A stretch of 64,000 nt of DNA from Polytrichum commune. Its lineage: Eukaryota > Streptophyta > Polytrichopsida > Polytrichales > Polytrichaceae. This document shows, one piece after another, positions 23,331 through 34,343 of the stretch. The stretch's first letter is position 1. Each line of letters begins with the position of its first letter. Under the pieces are notes generated by a model that was given only the letters and a program-made list of their open reading frames with translations, ran no database searches and was not told where the DNA came from. Location of the stretch: the NCBI GenBank assembly GCA_950295325.1, contig OX485805.1:20447501-20511500 (forward strand), read 5' to 3'. The position numbers and the translations under genes are program-made.

Positions 23331-24243
23331 AGATTATATCATTTGAAGGTGAATAGTTACTCCTTGAAAGTTCAAGAGATCCTTATGGCTTTCAAGTTGT
23401 TGTACATAGCCAGCCGTTCATATTAGTAGTCGAAACAAACTCATTTGTTGACCTTGGGAGGTCAGTAAAACTTGGTTAGGGCCATGTCCTACGTTTTTGA
23501 GGGGTACGGTGCCAGTCGCTTCCCGCTAGGTTGATTGGGAAGGGGTTGTCTTGTGAAGCCGAAGGTGATTGAAGCAATTGGCTCTTGCTTTGCTTTAGAG
23601 CTCGGCAATCTCAAAGGTGTTGCGTCGATTGCTAATTGATTGCAAGGAGCCGATTGATCTTATTTTGTGATGGACCTCAGAGATCGCACATGAATTGATT
23701 GCTAATCGGAGGAGTTGGTAGCCAAATAAAGTTGGAGTTGATTGAAAGAGCATTGATTGCTGTTCAGAGTTGATTGCAAATGCAGAGCAGTGATCGGGGA
23801 GATTTTTGGGTATCATAATCGGTTGAGATCCCAGTGCTTGCAAGTCCAACCGGTTAACATGTTGACATCCCCTGGGTTTCCTTTACTAAATTGGGGTATA
23901 TTCGTCTATAGATTCCTCTAAAATGATAGATGCTTTTCCTGCAGTCTTGAACTTCAACCGGTTATTTCTCAAACTCAACCAGTTCATCTGTAACTAACTG
24001 CCAGTTCTCCCCGATCACAGATTCAGAGTTGATTGAAGGAGCTCTCGAAGGAGCTCTCGAAGGAGTTGATTGCTCCTGAAGGTGCTCATTTTGTGAATTT
24101 TGGTGAGGCTCTTCGAATTCGATGAGGAGTTGCGCTTTGGAGGATTGGCACTTTCCAATTTGGCTCAGCTCGGTCGCGGAGGCCGAAGCCCGATCTAGAA
24201 GGTGAGCACACATTCATTGTTCGATGGCATTCTTTGGTAAAAC

Positions 24244-24286
<43 letters not shown>
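24244..24286. repeat. (TTG)14 microsatellite
   Basis: About 14 uninterrupted TTG units followed by a T run. Confidence 0.95.
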
Positions 24287-24288
<2 letters not shown>

Positions 24289-24289
24289 T

Positions 24290-26177
24290 TAAAATTATGG
24301 ATGCGTTTAAGATCGGGCTCTCTCATCGTCATAGCATTGGAGCAGACGGTTTGAGGATGAAACAAGGTGGACAACACATTTGAATGGCATGAAGCCTGAC
24401 ATGCGATATGTTGCATGTTTGCTCACTCACTTGCTTCTTTGCTTGCTCACTGAGGTTTTGCAATTCGATTATGGCTAAGAGGGTTTGATCGCACATGATT
24501 TAGTTGATTTTTTTTTAATTTTTAATTTTTGGTTGCTATGATTGGGTTGTTGGAAAATTCCTTTGATGTGGTAGGGTTGTAGTAAAGTTTTTGCTATGAC
24601 TTAAAATAACCAAAACCCAAGGTACAAACTCTCGAGGAAAACTTAATTGACGTCAGTTACATGCATTTGTCACATTACAATTCATTAATTAGACCAAAAA
24701 AAGAGGATGTTATTCCACTCTAAAAACACTACTGACAGGTCTCTCACTTCTCTTTATCTCAGGGTTCTCTCATGACCAGACCTCTCTATCAATATCTTAT
24801 TTAGTCTTGTCTTTGAATGTGGTTTGTAGTTTTAATTCCCTCATGGTAAAGTGTAACAATAGTCTTTGGTAACCATGATCTCACTGAGTGTGACAATTGT
24901 CTTTATAACCATGGCCAATGCATCTTCAAATCATAACAAGTTCCTTCATTAATGGGTCAATGCTAATTCCAATGTAAGATTTTTTTTTCATTTGTGACTT
25001 CCATGATTTAATTATCACTTATAATTATTAGCTAAATCCAAGGTCAAGCTATAGTCCTGGCTACCTTGCACAACTACAGCATTGACAACAACAACTAGGG
25101 TTACCACACAAGACCATAGTTTTAGTTGGTTAGCTTACAATTCACTCTCATATATCATAGTTCCTAGATTGGGCATCAATCTAAGAAGCTTACTTAACTT
25201 TAGGACAACTCATGTCTATATCTCCTTCATAATCCAAAGTTTGTCCTATCACTATTACAAATGTTGACTTACAATCTATAATCCTCACAATTACCCAATT
25301 GTTCAAAACTCTATTATCATCATCTTCAGTTGGTGAAAGGGTTCACTACATCCTCTCCTTTACACTCAAGAGTTCCTAACTCTCGAACAATGGTTTTGCT
25401 ATACTCTTAACCACTTTGAATGTTCGTTGGACATTTAGCCAATAGTTTTATTTAATTACTTGCAAACTGATTTAATTTGACTTTCTTTAACATGGGGTAT
25501 TGACGTGGATTTACTACATATGACTCTAGTTTTGTGTGCATTGCAGAATAGGGTTCAAAATGTAGCATGGCATACTTGAACATTGTGGAAGAAGACTTGA
25601 AGTGTTGGTGTCCTTTGTGAAAGTATTGTATAGCAAGTGTTGTATGACAACATACCATTAGTAAATTTTTTATTTTATTTTATTTTTTTGTTGGAGTTGG
25701 ATGCCTCCAAAAGAAGCAAGACATGTGTCCATAAAGCATGACAAACATGGCTTTTGGATGACCAATTTTAATCAATGCCAACATGCAAAGTAGGTTCCTT
25801 TCATATTTCTTTGTGCACGTTAAGCCAAAAAAAATTCACACCAATATAGTAGAGAGTAGATGGATGATAAGGTGTTTTATTATTAAAAAAATAAAATTTC
25901 TCGCATGTTGTTAAGGCCCTAATAAAAACTGAGATTGAGTCATAGCCACAGATCAAATCGCTCGAATAGAATCAATAAGTGTGCAAAATCAAAGAGGCTT
26001 TGTTTTGCTTGTTCTACTACAACATCGGTATACAAGTGTTGAATGTTGTCAACACTAGGAGTCTTCTATCAAGTCATTGTCCTAACCACGACTATCTTAG
26101 TCGTAAATTGGCACAAGAACATTAGCTTCAAACCTAAGTGCTCGATTCAAGTTGAACAAAGTATGAGGGCTCCTCTC
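24290..26177. other. AT-rich intergenic DNA
   Basis: No gene, inverted-repeat element or domain recognised. The preceding 23.35-24.24 kb is likewise gene-free, with short repeats of TTGATTGC and GGAGCTCTCGAA. Confidence 0.4.
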
Positions 26178-26180
26178 TAA

Positions 26181-26746
26181 GGGGCGCTTCACACTATGGC
26201 CGAAGGTCGAGAGGCTGTCGATTTCCACCAATCAAATTGCAAGATACCAAGAGTTCGGCCTCTCGGCCTTTCACACTAAGGTCAAAGTCCAAAGGCCGTC
26301 GTAATTTAAAATGCTCACTTTTTGATGAAGGCGGCGAACTCTCAAAGGAAGTTTGGGTCAGATGGGAATGGAAACCCAAACTATGGTCGAGAGGCCATCG
26401 GCTGTTTTTCATTAAAAAATCAATCGTTGGCAAGATCTTGCTCGTTAGATTGGAGGGGTTGTTTTGGGCAACAAATAAATTGGGATGCTCCTTTGGGTTT
26501 GGACTTTGGACTTGGCCTTTGGGGGCTTCACACTATGGCCGTCCGAGTTGAGAGGTTGTGGGAGTTCATGGCCAAAGGTTTGGACTTTGGGCTTGGCTTT
26601 TGGAGACTTCACACTATGCCCGGCTGAAGGCTCCACTTACTATATTGTGTTGGTTATTTTCAGCCCATTTCTTTGGGCTCTCAACAAAGTTTGGCCACTC
26701 AATCCCATGACCTCTCGACTTGGATGGCCATAGTGTGAAGCTGCCC
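26181..26746. mobile_element. MITE with GGGG ends, 566 bp
   Basis: The left end GGGGCGCTTCACACTATGGCC and the right end (reverse complement GGGCAGCTTCACACTATGGCC) continue as inverted repeats through TCGAGAGG, about 36 bases. The TTCACACTA(T/A)GG motif is also repeated three times inside (about 26270, 26526 and 26610). Flanks are TAA (left) and TTA (right). They agree with a TWA target if one base has mutated, or with a TA target if the end A is counted as part of the element. Confidence 0.75.
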
Positions 26747-27790
26747 TTAGCCTATCATCCTCCACCTTATCTTATTTACTTGGAGAGCCTTCTAGAAGTT
26801 GCGATCAAGATTAACAAACTTTGACCTATAAAACCTTGTTGTAAACATAACCCCTAAGAAATTTGGTTAACGCATGTCAAGAGTTACTGCAGATGTAGAC
26901 ACTGCAGTGTTGGGAACCACGATAAGGTAGAAATACCACAACCCATGAAAATAAGGTGATTCACATTGAAGATCTGGTATGACAATCATGAGATAATTTT
27001 CCAAGATAGACGAGAAGGATTCATGAAGAATGCAAGTTGTTTCATATTTTTATGCCCTATACAAAAAAAACGCTACAATTTTTCAAAGTGGAAAGTTGTC
27101 CAAACCCCTACTTGTTCACTAGATTCTCCCTACACTGAACATGGTAATCCGCATTTCTATACAGAACATCGCCTAAATTGGTTACCTCATGAGTACATTA
27201 ACACTTGACTCTCATTAGCTACACTAAGTGTACACGCATTAAAGTTGTTGCCGAGCCATGATCAGTTTTAGAAATGGCACTTCACCATTATAACGGCGGT
27301 CTAGTGCACGGCTAGAGGGTGGTTAACGGGTTATGGTATGTATTTCTACCTTAGTGAACGAGGAGCTAGCTCGATGCTAGAAGAGGTGTCTAGGGAGCTG
27401 CAATACGAGCACTTGATGATGACAAGGGAAGGGGAGAGTGTCCATTTAGGGCTAGCTGCAAGCATTAGGGTTCCAAGATTGGTGTAGCCGAGAGGAATTT
27501 AACATGGGGATTGGTCATTTAGAGATGGCGTGTCACTCACAATTGTGGTGTTGAGGGCAATGGTTATGCACGTGAGGGTAGACATGGATGCTTAGATAAG
27601 TATTGCAGTCCCTTTACCACTCCAGCTATTCGTAGAGAATAAGTTTTCCAACGCCTATTTTAAGATTTCAACGGAAAAATTATGTGTTTCCATAATAATT
27701 TTTGAGATTTTAACAATGAAATTGTCAAAATACTGGTTTGTTTTCCTTTAAATAGTTCAATTAGTGTCGAAGTGGTAAAGGTACTACCAC

Positions 27791-28098
27791 TAGTAGACAA
27801 CTATGCCAAAAAGAACCGCAGCCGACTTTGACCAGCTTGATCTGCAGTCACTAAACGATTGCATATTTGTATTTTTGTTTTAGCGATAAAAAATTTGGGG
27901 ATTTGGGGGAGTGTAATATACCGTTGGATAGGTCTTGAAAATACCTTTCCGACCGTATGTTACACGTCTAGAGAGTTTTGGCATTGCATTCATAAAACGA
28001 TAAAGAAAAATCTGTAGTCGTTTAGCAACTGCAGATCAGGTTGGTCAAAAAACGCAGTTGATTTCGGCTGCGGTTTATTCGGGCATAGTTTTCTACTA
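27791..28098. mobile_element. MITE-like inverted repeat, 308 bp
   Basis: The left arm starts TAGTAGACAACTATGCC and continues AACCGCAGCCGA...TGATCTGCAGT..CTAAACGA. The right arm is its reverse complement, with about 80 bases matched imperfectly. No reading frame of note and no clear target duplication. Confidence 0.65.
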
Positions 28099-28236
28099 AT
28101 ATATGGTATGGACTTCTATTGTGGACTTGAAGGCGATGTTCTCGGTTGATGCCATTTCTCGTAGGGCATAAAATTTCATTGTACCATAAAGTTTTTCTTT
28201 ATAAGGAAAGAGTTTGAAGAGATATGATATTTCTAT

Positions 28237-28345
28237 GTTTATATTATTTTTCACAAAACTCAAAGTTCGTACTTCTTGAATCGCTTTTGTACCTTTCCAA
28301 GAATCAAGAGTTGTCCACTTTTATGTACATGCACCCACATTGTAG
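28237..28345 (+). repeat. solitary end matching the 6.2-kb unit's right terminus
   Basis: CTATGTTTATATTATTTTTC...CACAAAACTCAAAGTTCGTAC...AATCAAGAGTTGTCCACTTTTATG...CATGCAC follows 14515-14623 in order (CACAAAATTCAAAGTTAGTAC, AGGAGTTGTCCACTTTACCG, TTGCAC). It is either a decayed relative or one leftover end of that family. Confidence 0.6.
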
Positions 28346-30039
28346 TTTTACATTATAATTACGGACATGTGTAGATCATTTCAACATATCATTTCCCAAT
28401 CTTTGTAGTTGTTGTTGTAGTAAGAAGTAATTTTTTGCATTATGATGACATTGAATGTTCTTAGTGGTGGATTCTTCTTTTTAAGCGGTATTACTCCTTT
28501 GGAAAGATGAATTCATAGAAGTGCAAAACTCAATTTCATGATTTTACAAACCAATTTAGCAATAGGTTCTACCAATTACATTGAAATCACGAACCAGGTT
28601 CACTACATAGACAACCAATTTAACTTGAACCTTCCACTAATTTCACTACATGTGAACAATTTCATGTTTGGTACCCATATTCACAACTTCACAAAATCAA
28701 TTTCATGAACCGTACAACTTTATTTCACATCACTCACGTGATGTGAACAATGTAGTTGGAACAGTACATCACTCACGTGGCCAAGTCTTTTCCAACAATC
28801 AATGTCACAACCACACTACACTCTCACATCCACGAGATTGGCCACTCCAACTACATTGGGTTTGTGTTGCTTGCTTTGATGTACATCAATCAAAGACCAT
28901 AATAATAATAATAACAACTTCGGTCTCCGAAGGAGACCGACGTGAATTAAGTGTCTGTTCGATCTACCTTCAATCCCAAGCCCACATGACAGTGTCGAGG
29001 TCACCTTCAAACCCTCAGCAACTTAGACGGTGTAACCCGCTGCTGACCGGTTTACATGGACACTACACTTATCTAAATTAACTTTTGAAGGTGTTTCCTC
29101 TTGGATAAACCTCTAAGGAGAAAGTAGCCTAAGCTTTCAAGCTTGTGTTCCCCGAAATCCTAATGTCGAGGTTAAGTGTTATGAATGAAGAAAGTGTTCT
29201 TTTGTAATCAATAACAACATTCTTCCATTCATTTATAAATCCTCAACCAAAGTTCACAATCACATTACTTTGAGAGTTTTCATTTAACCATTCATTGCAA
29301 TGCCTTCAAAGTGGAAGTTGACTACTTGATGGTCTTTAATTTCTTCTTTTCTCGAATGATGGCTTTGAAATCCTCTTAATGTCTTCATTCTTCTAAAGTT
29401 CCCTTTTGTCTGGTTTTCCTTTGTATTCTCTACTCATGAGAGTTTAGTTCTTCATTCTTGAATATCTCTAAATTCCTAGGAAGGATCTTCTCTAATCTTC
29501 CTATTCTCTTTAGTGCTTCCGTCTTGGATTCCTTACGCAATCTTCTTTGTCTTCACGATGAGCTTCGGATTTTGTCAATCTCTTAGCATCTTCACTTTTG
29601 ATATCTTGACATCTCCTTAGACCCAAAAGGTATCTTAGATCTTGGTTAGAAAGTTCGTTTAAACCTTTACTCCTCAAAAGGGCTTCAAACTTGCGGTCTT
29701 GGTCTCGGGCTTGCGGTCCTCTGGTCCCGCGGGCCCTCAGTCTCCAAATCTTGAAGAAAACTTTTAATGTCTTCAAGTCTTTTCTTGTAGTCCTTGATTT
29801 CGTAATCTCTTGAAAAGACCTTCAAATCCTAAAGTCCTCTCGGCCTCTGGTACCGTGGTCCTTCAGTCGCGCGGGCCCTCAGGTTTTAAGACCGGCGTCG
29901 CGCCTCCGCGATTCTTCGAACTCGTTCGTTGCGGATCTTAATTTAAAGACCGGCTCCGATCAATTCCCCGGACCTTCGGTCTCGTGGGCCTTCAAGGTCG
30001 CGGGCCTTCAACTCGAAGACTGGCGAAAACGAACTTGCG

Positions 30040-30176
30040 GACTTTCAATTCGAAAGCCGGCTTCGAGCAATCTTGCGGACCTTCAAATTAAGGCCGGCTT
30101 CGTGCAATCTTGCGGACCTTCAAATTAAGGCCGGCTTCGTGCAATCTTGCGGACCTTCAATCAAGGCCGGCTTCGA
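30040..30176. repeat. 37-bp tandem repeat, about 3.5 units
   Basis: TGCGGACCTTCAA starts at 30074, 30111 and 30148, each followed by AAGGCCGGCTTCG; degenerate units extend to the left. Confidence 0.85.
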
Positions 30177-30237
30177 TGACGCTCACGTAGGAATGTTGAA
30201 ATGAATAATGAGGTGCTATAGGCGTCCGTAGTGCCCC

Positions 30238-30246
30238 CTTTATATA
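30238..30246 (-). promoter_or_regulatory. TATA box-like TATATAAAG
   Basis: The reverse strand reads CCTATATAAAGGGGGCACTA, a near-ideal plant TATA box. Downstream lies the GC-rich repeat block, so if active it would transcribe toward 29 kb. No product recognised. Confidence 0.45.
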
Positions 30247-31269
30247 GGTTTTGAAATCTTATAATTGGTTGAATTAGCGGTTAGGTGTGGCCCCTAATGC
30301 CAAATGTCTAATTAGGCTAATTTTAGTCTGAATTAAGGCTGCAGTCTAAATTTAGGTCTGTCGGATCTATTTACAGAACTCACACGTGCTAAATATAGAT
30401 GTTAGTATGGAGAAGATTGGTTAGGTTCTTCTAATTTCCTAGATGTGCCTAGGTGTGTTCAGTTACCATTCATGAGCCATCCATCCCAAATCTCATCCTT
30501 TCATTGCTTAGATGGTTAAAGCGGTTAATGTCATCCAAGGGATGGAAATCCCTTGGCATTGTCTTTCATCCACACGCGTTAGTAAGTACGTGTCCACTCA
30601 TTGTTGGTTAACTACTAAGTGGTCACTTCCTATAGTCACTAAGTGCTTGTCTCTCATCCAAAAAGTGACTACATCATCACTAATTCCCCCTACCTACTAA
30701 TCCGGCCGTTCCCTAAGTACTAGGACGCGTTCCCACCGCTTGAAGGTCGTTCCCGATGGCATCCGGTCGTTCCCTAAGAACTAGGACGCGTTCCCGCCGC
30801 TTCCGTTCCCGGGCCACGTGGCCGACGTCTATTGCCTCTCCGTTCGCCTCCGTGGCTCCCTTGAGCCACGTCATAAATACCCGGCTATAGAGGGTCCTCA
30901 ACCAGGTCCTCGCTTCTACCTGCTCCCGGCCTTGACGAGCTGCAGTCGCTCCCCTTGCGACACCTGTCCCGGTCTTCTCTCTCTCTCGGCTGCTCTGTTT
31001 TCCATCTCGAGGTTGCTTGCTCCCTCTCGCCCCTCCAAACTCACCTTGTCTCCGAGGTCGCCTTCTCGGAGCCGTTTCATTCACCTTGGCTACACAGACA
31101 GAGGTATGAAGGAGAAGATCTACTCCCCCCTTTCGAGAGTAGACACTTTAGACACAAGAAACCATTAATGTAAACTACGCCTAATATAATACCCCTTGCC
31201 CCTTACCCTAACTTTTAAGTTCTGAGTTATGGGGGGTCTGGATTTTGGGGGAGTGGTTGGTGGTTTTCA

Positions 31270-31292
31270 ATTCTCCTTTTATGGAGGAGAAT
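31270..31292 (-). other. perfect 8-bp hairpin in the LINE 3' tail
   Basis: ATTCTCCT and AGGAGAAT pair around a 7-base loop, about 50 bases after the LINE stop codon. Such a 3' stem-loop could be the template mark recognised by the element's reverse transcriptase. Confidence 0.6.
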
Positions 31293-31340
31293 AGACATAG
31301 CATATTGTATTGCAATGGTGTTAATATTTTTGAAAGTATT

Positions 31341-33506
31341 TTAGATGGTGGCCATAGGTATTTTGAAGTTGGTCTCTAGTGCTTTCATAAATGGGATGTG
31401 GGAAGTCGCTCTGGCACCAGCAGTGATGATAATAAGTGGTTCGATTTTCCATCCTTTGGAAGCAATGCTAGCAATTAGTGGGCTGTATTTGTTATTTTTT
31501 GCTTCAATTGCTTCTGGGGAGAATCTGTCATTGCAGTATGTGAATTCAATGAATTGTATGGTAAGGTTAGGGTCGACATCGCTGGGAAGGGCATTTTGAT
31601 AGGGGAGTCCTTTAACACAGAGGATATCAGGTCTAAATCTTGCGTTGCAGTGACATCTTTGTGTACTACATGTGCAGGGGAGTAGCCAATTGGGGACTGT
31701 GTTTTCTTGGGGGTTGTTATTGAAGGTGCCAGCATTCATGAGAGTAAAGCATCGGGATTTTTCTGATGAGATTAGGAGCTTCCTAATTTCTCCGACTGCT
31801 TTGTTATGTCTTTTAACTCTAAGTGAGTGTATATGTTGGTGCTTACATGTAAGTAATACATGTATCCATGTATCTGGTTCATTTGAGTTGTATATGGGGC
31901 ACGTGATAGTGGGAAATCTTTGGTGGCCAAAAAACATTTGTTTTCTCGCATTACCCATGTAGGTTCCTGTGCGGAATTTGATGAGGCATGATTTTTGTTT
32001 GTGGGTGATAGCGGGATTTGTCCAGAATTCGTTCGACAACTCGTTGTCTATATCTATGTTTTTTGTCCATTTACAGGTGTTGGGGGTTTGTGTGGCCATG
32101 ATTGCTAGGTTCGTTTCCCTATCATATTTTTTAATTTGTTTTTCTAAGAATCTAACTGGGCCTTTGTCCAGAACATCTTCCATTGAGGCCCATACGTCTT
32201 TTTGGTAATAGTAAGGGGTGGCGTGGGCATGTTCGTATGGGTGGGCGGCAATTCTGTGCTCTAATTCTAATCCTTCTTTTGCTAGTTTGTCTGCTTTTTC
32301 ATTGCCGTCAATGTTGACGTGTGCTCTAACTTTGTATAGTGTAATTGGTTGTGTCATTTTTTGAAGAATTTTTACCATGGAGGCTAGTGTGGTTTGGTCT
32401 GGGTGACTATTATGAAGTGTGGGGTGTTTAATTTGAGTGTTAAGTAGGTATAATACATTTAGACTGTCTGTGAATATGAATGCGGGTTCGTTGGGATATT
32501 GTGTGTTGATGATGCTTAGTGTTTCGTGTATAGCAATCATTTCTGCTCGTAATATGTTTTGATGTCCATGTAATCTATTGGCGATGTTTAGCCCTTTGGG
32601 GCTGTAGATACCGTATCCAGCTCTTTCTCTTCTCCATTCCCCAGGGGCTATTTCTGTGGATTTCATAAAGGAGCCATCAGTATAGTAGCTGAATTGGGGG
32701 TGGAATTTTAGTGGTAGGTTCGTTTGGTAGTTTGGGAGTTGTGGGGTGAGGGTGTTATTGTTTGGGGGTATCTTTGGGTAGTTTGATTTAGACAATTTTT
32801 TACTAGAGTTCACTATGATGTTTGAAGGGGTGGGTGGTGCAATTTGGGTGTGGCTTTGTAATATTTGGAGATTGTCTGCTATGTCCTTTAGTAATTTCAT
32901 TTGTTCATAGGTGCCTATGTTATTGTTTTGGTGGTGGATACAAAATATTTGTAGGATAGACGGTTCTTTTCTTGTAATATTGAGTTCGGGGGGTATTGTG
33001 GGTTCTTCATATGCAATCGTATCGGCTGCAAAGTGGGCAATAATGTGTGTGTCCAGGAATGGACCTATGTGCGGGTTTGGGTTTTTGTACCAGTCGGTAT
33101 CCGGAGATATAAGTATAGTGATTGTATATGGATCATTTTGGGCCGCCATGCGAGCCCAGTGAATGGCTTGTTGTAAGTCTGTTGCGTTGTGGGGGTGAGC
33201 GTATCCTATTCCTTGCCATTTGTGGTCAAATGCTTTCCCTAAGGATCCAAATATTATGTCACGCGAGAATGGCGAGTAGAATTGGGTGAGTTGCGTGGGA
33301 CATGTCACTGGGGATGAGAAGTATGACTGGTTGATATTGAATGTGGTTATTAGGAGATCTAATATTGGGGTTGGTATTGTGTATTGGGCACGTTTGAGTG
33401 GGTCATTTTTCGGGATTCGGTATTTGTATCTTTGATATAACCAAACCATTTCGGTTTTGAAAGATTGGGTGGGCGGTTCTAGACCATGTGTGGTATTTTT
33501 TGCCAA
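31341..33506 (-). CDS. LINE C-terminal polyprotein: methyltransferase-like patch, RNase H, zinc motifs, RLE
   Basis: 721 codons open (the first codon is arbitrary; the frame is part of a longer polyprotein). Residues about 60-170 hold a patch with FSSPVTC, FYSPFSRDIIFGSLG, KWQGIGYAHPHN, AIHWARMAA, TILISPDTDWY. Residues 272-411 are an RNase H with all acidic positions: YYTDGS (D277), AEM (E322), FTDS (D347) and GNEKAD (D406), plus VRAH. Residues 536-568 have the C...H...C and RHN signature found upstream of the RLE in R2-like LINEs; 611-620 is CTC....CHC; RPD (D627), IEF (E654) and KNNKY (K670-K673) form the PD-(D/E)XK endonuclease. The frame ends with a stop at 31341. Because this long part is uninterrupted, the insertion is probably fairly recent. 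Confidence 0.8.
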   Translation of the reverse strand: MAKNTTHGLEPPTQSFKTEMVWLYQRYKYRIPKNDPLKRAQYTIPTPILDLLITTFNINQSYFSSPVTCPTQLTQFYSPFSRDIIFGSLGKAFDHKWQGIGYAHPHNATDLQQAIHWARMAAQNDPYTITILISPDTDWYKNPNPHIGPFLDTHIIAHFAADTIAYEEPTIPPELNITRKEPSILQIFCIHHQNNNIGTYEQMKLLKDIADNLQILQSHTQIAPPTPSNIIVNSSKKLSKSNYPKIPPNNNTLTPQLPNYQTNLPLKFHPQFSYYTDGSFMKSTEIAPGEWRRERAGYGIYSPKGLNIANRLHGHQNILRAEMIAIHETLSIINTQYPNEPAFIFTDSLNVLYLLNTQIKHPTLHNSHPDQTTLASMVKILQKMTQPITLYKVRAHVNIDGNEKADKLAKEGLELEHRIAAHPYEHAHATPYYYQKDVWASMEDVLDKGPVRFLEKQIKKYDRETNLAIMATQTPNTCKWTKNIDIDNELSNEFWTNPAITHKQKSCLIKFRTGTYMGNARKQMFFGHQRFPTITCPIYNSNEPDTWIHVLLTCKHQHIHSLRVKRHNKAVGEIRKLLISSEKSRCFTLMNAGTFNNNPQENTVPNWLLPCTCSTQRCHCNARFRPDILCVKGLPYQNALPSDVDPNLTIQFIEFTYCNDRFSPEAIEAKNNKYSPLIASIASKGWKIEPLIIITAGARATSHIPFMKALETNFKIPMATI

Positions 33507-33851
33507 TTGGTATTGTTTCTATAGCCACATTAGTCTGGTTTTCGGGATGGTGATGAGGTGCCTACCATTATCTTCATATATGTGAGCGATGTCAAATTGT
33601 ATTTGGATAGTATCGGAGTTGGTTTCGATGTCATTTTCTGGGTTACATTCATTAATAGAGATATGTGCTAGTGGGATTATTGTGGTAGGTATGACATATC
33701 TCGTGTCTCTTTGTTGTTCGGTGGAGAAGTAGGCATTAATAATGTTTGAGAAGCGTTTGTGTTGTCTTTCCGTGTAGTAGTGGGTAAGTAGGATGGTGTT
33801 GTGGTTGCATGTGTTGGCATCGCAATAGGGGTATAGGTCCCTTGGAGTTTG

Positions 33852-34304
33852 TCATTTGTTGTATGTGTGGTTATTTGTTGTAGTCCATTGACATAGGTAT
33901 GACGTGACTGTTCTTTTTATTCCGTTATGGTCGGTAGATTGTTTTTGTTTGTGATCAAGTATTTTGTATATGGGATATTGTCGGGGGTCCTTAAGTATGT
34001 TGTTGGGGGAGGGGGTAGAGGGGGGATGGAAGGGTATGGGGGGAGTCGGTAGGTGAGGTAGAATGTTGTGGTGTCTTAGTATATATTTGTCTTTGAGGGA
34101 TCTAGGTGGATGGTGTCGTTGGCATGGTAGGGGGCATTCGAGATTACAGAGAGGTTGGCAAAATAGTTGATTAGCGATGTTTAGAGCACTTTGGATGAGT
34201 TTGGAAGGGGTGGAGTGGTAGATTTTGAATTCATCTAGGTTCATTAGTGTGGTGTCATTAGGCATGGTGATTTGGTCTAGTGTTGTTATATTATGTATGA
34301 GCAA
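33852..34304 (-). pseudogene. LINE linker with chromodomain-like patch
   Basis: This piece joins the thumb to the methyltransferase-like patch. Near 33890-33960 it reads YPIYKILDHKQKQ followed by VTSYLCQWT, and beyond a stop, QTPRDLYPY. This order (Y-x-I-x-K-I-L-D-H ... Y-L-x-x-W ... D-L) is that of a chromodomain. A Cys-rich stretch (CQPLCNLECPLPCQRHH) precedes it near 34130. A stop interrupts the reading frame here. Confidence 0.55.
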
Positions 34305-34343
34305 TTTGTGTAATAGTTTAAGTAAGGTGTTGGGATTTAGACC

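Larger units (their letters stand above)
29400..31180. other. GC-rich repeat block, possible LTR or promoter-bearing fragment
   Basis: Base composition changes sharply from the AT-rich surroundings. It contains a 37-bp tandem repeat, a good TATA box on the minus strand (30238-30246), and a second TATAAATA-like run on the plus strand near 30872 (CGTCATAAATACCCGGC). Open frames here have no recognisable domain. A long terminal repeat of some element is possible but no matching partner or target duplication was found. Confidence 0.35.

Noticed and set aside
24195-24416. Minus-strand frame with a run of Asn
   Set aside because: Product of the (TTG)n microsatellite.
21918-30176. Repeat arrays considered as CRISPR
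   Set aside because: Units are contiguous tandem repeats without unique spacers, and this is a eukaryotic genome.
30713-31173. Overlapping Arg/Ser-rich frames on both strands
   Set aside because: GC-rich repeat block; no motif and no start or splice context favouring one.
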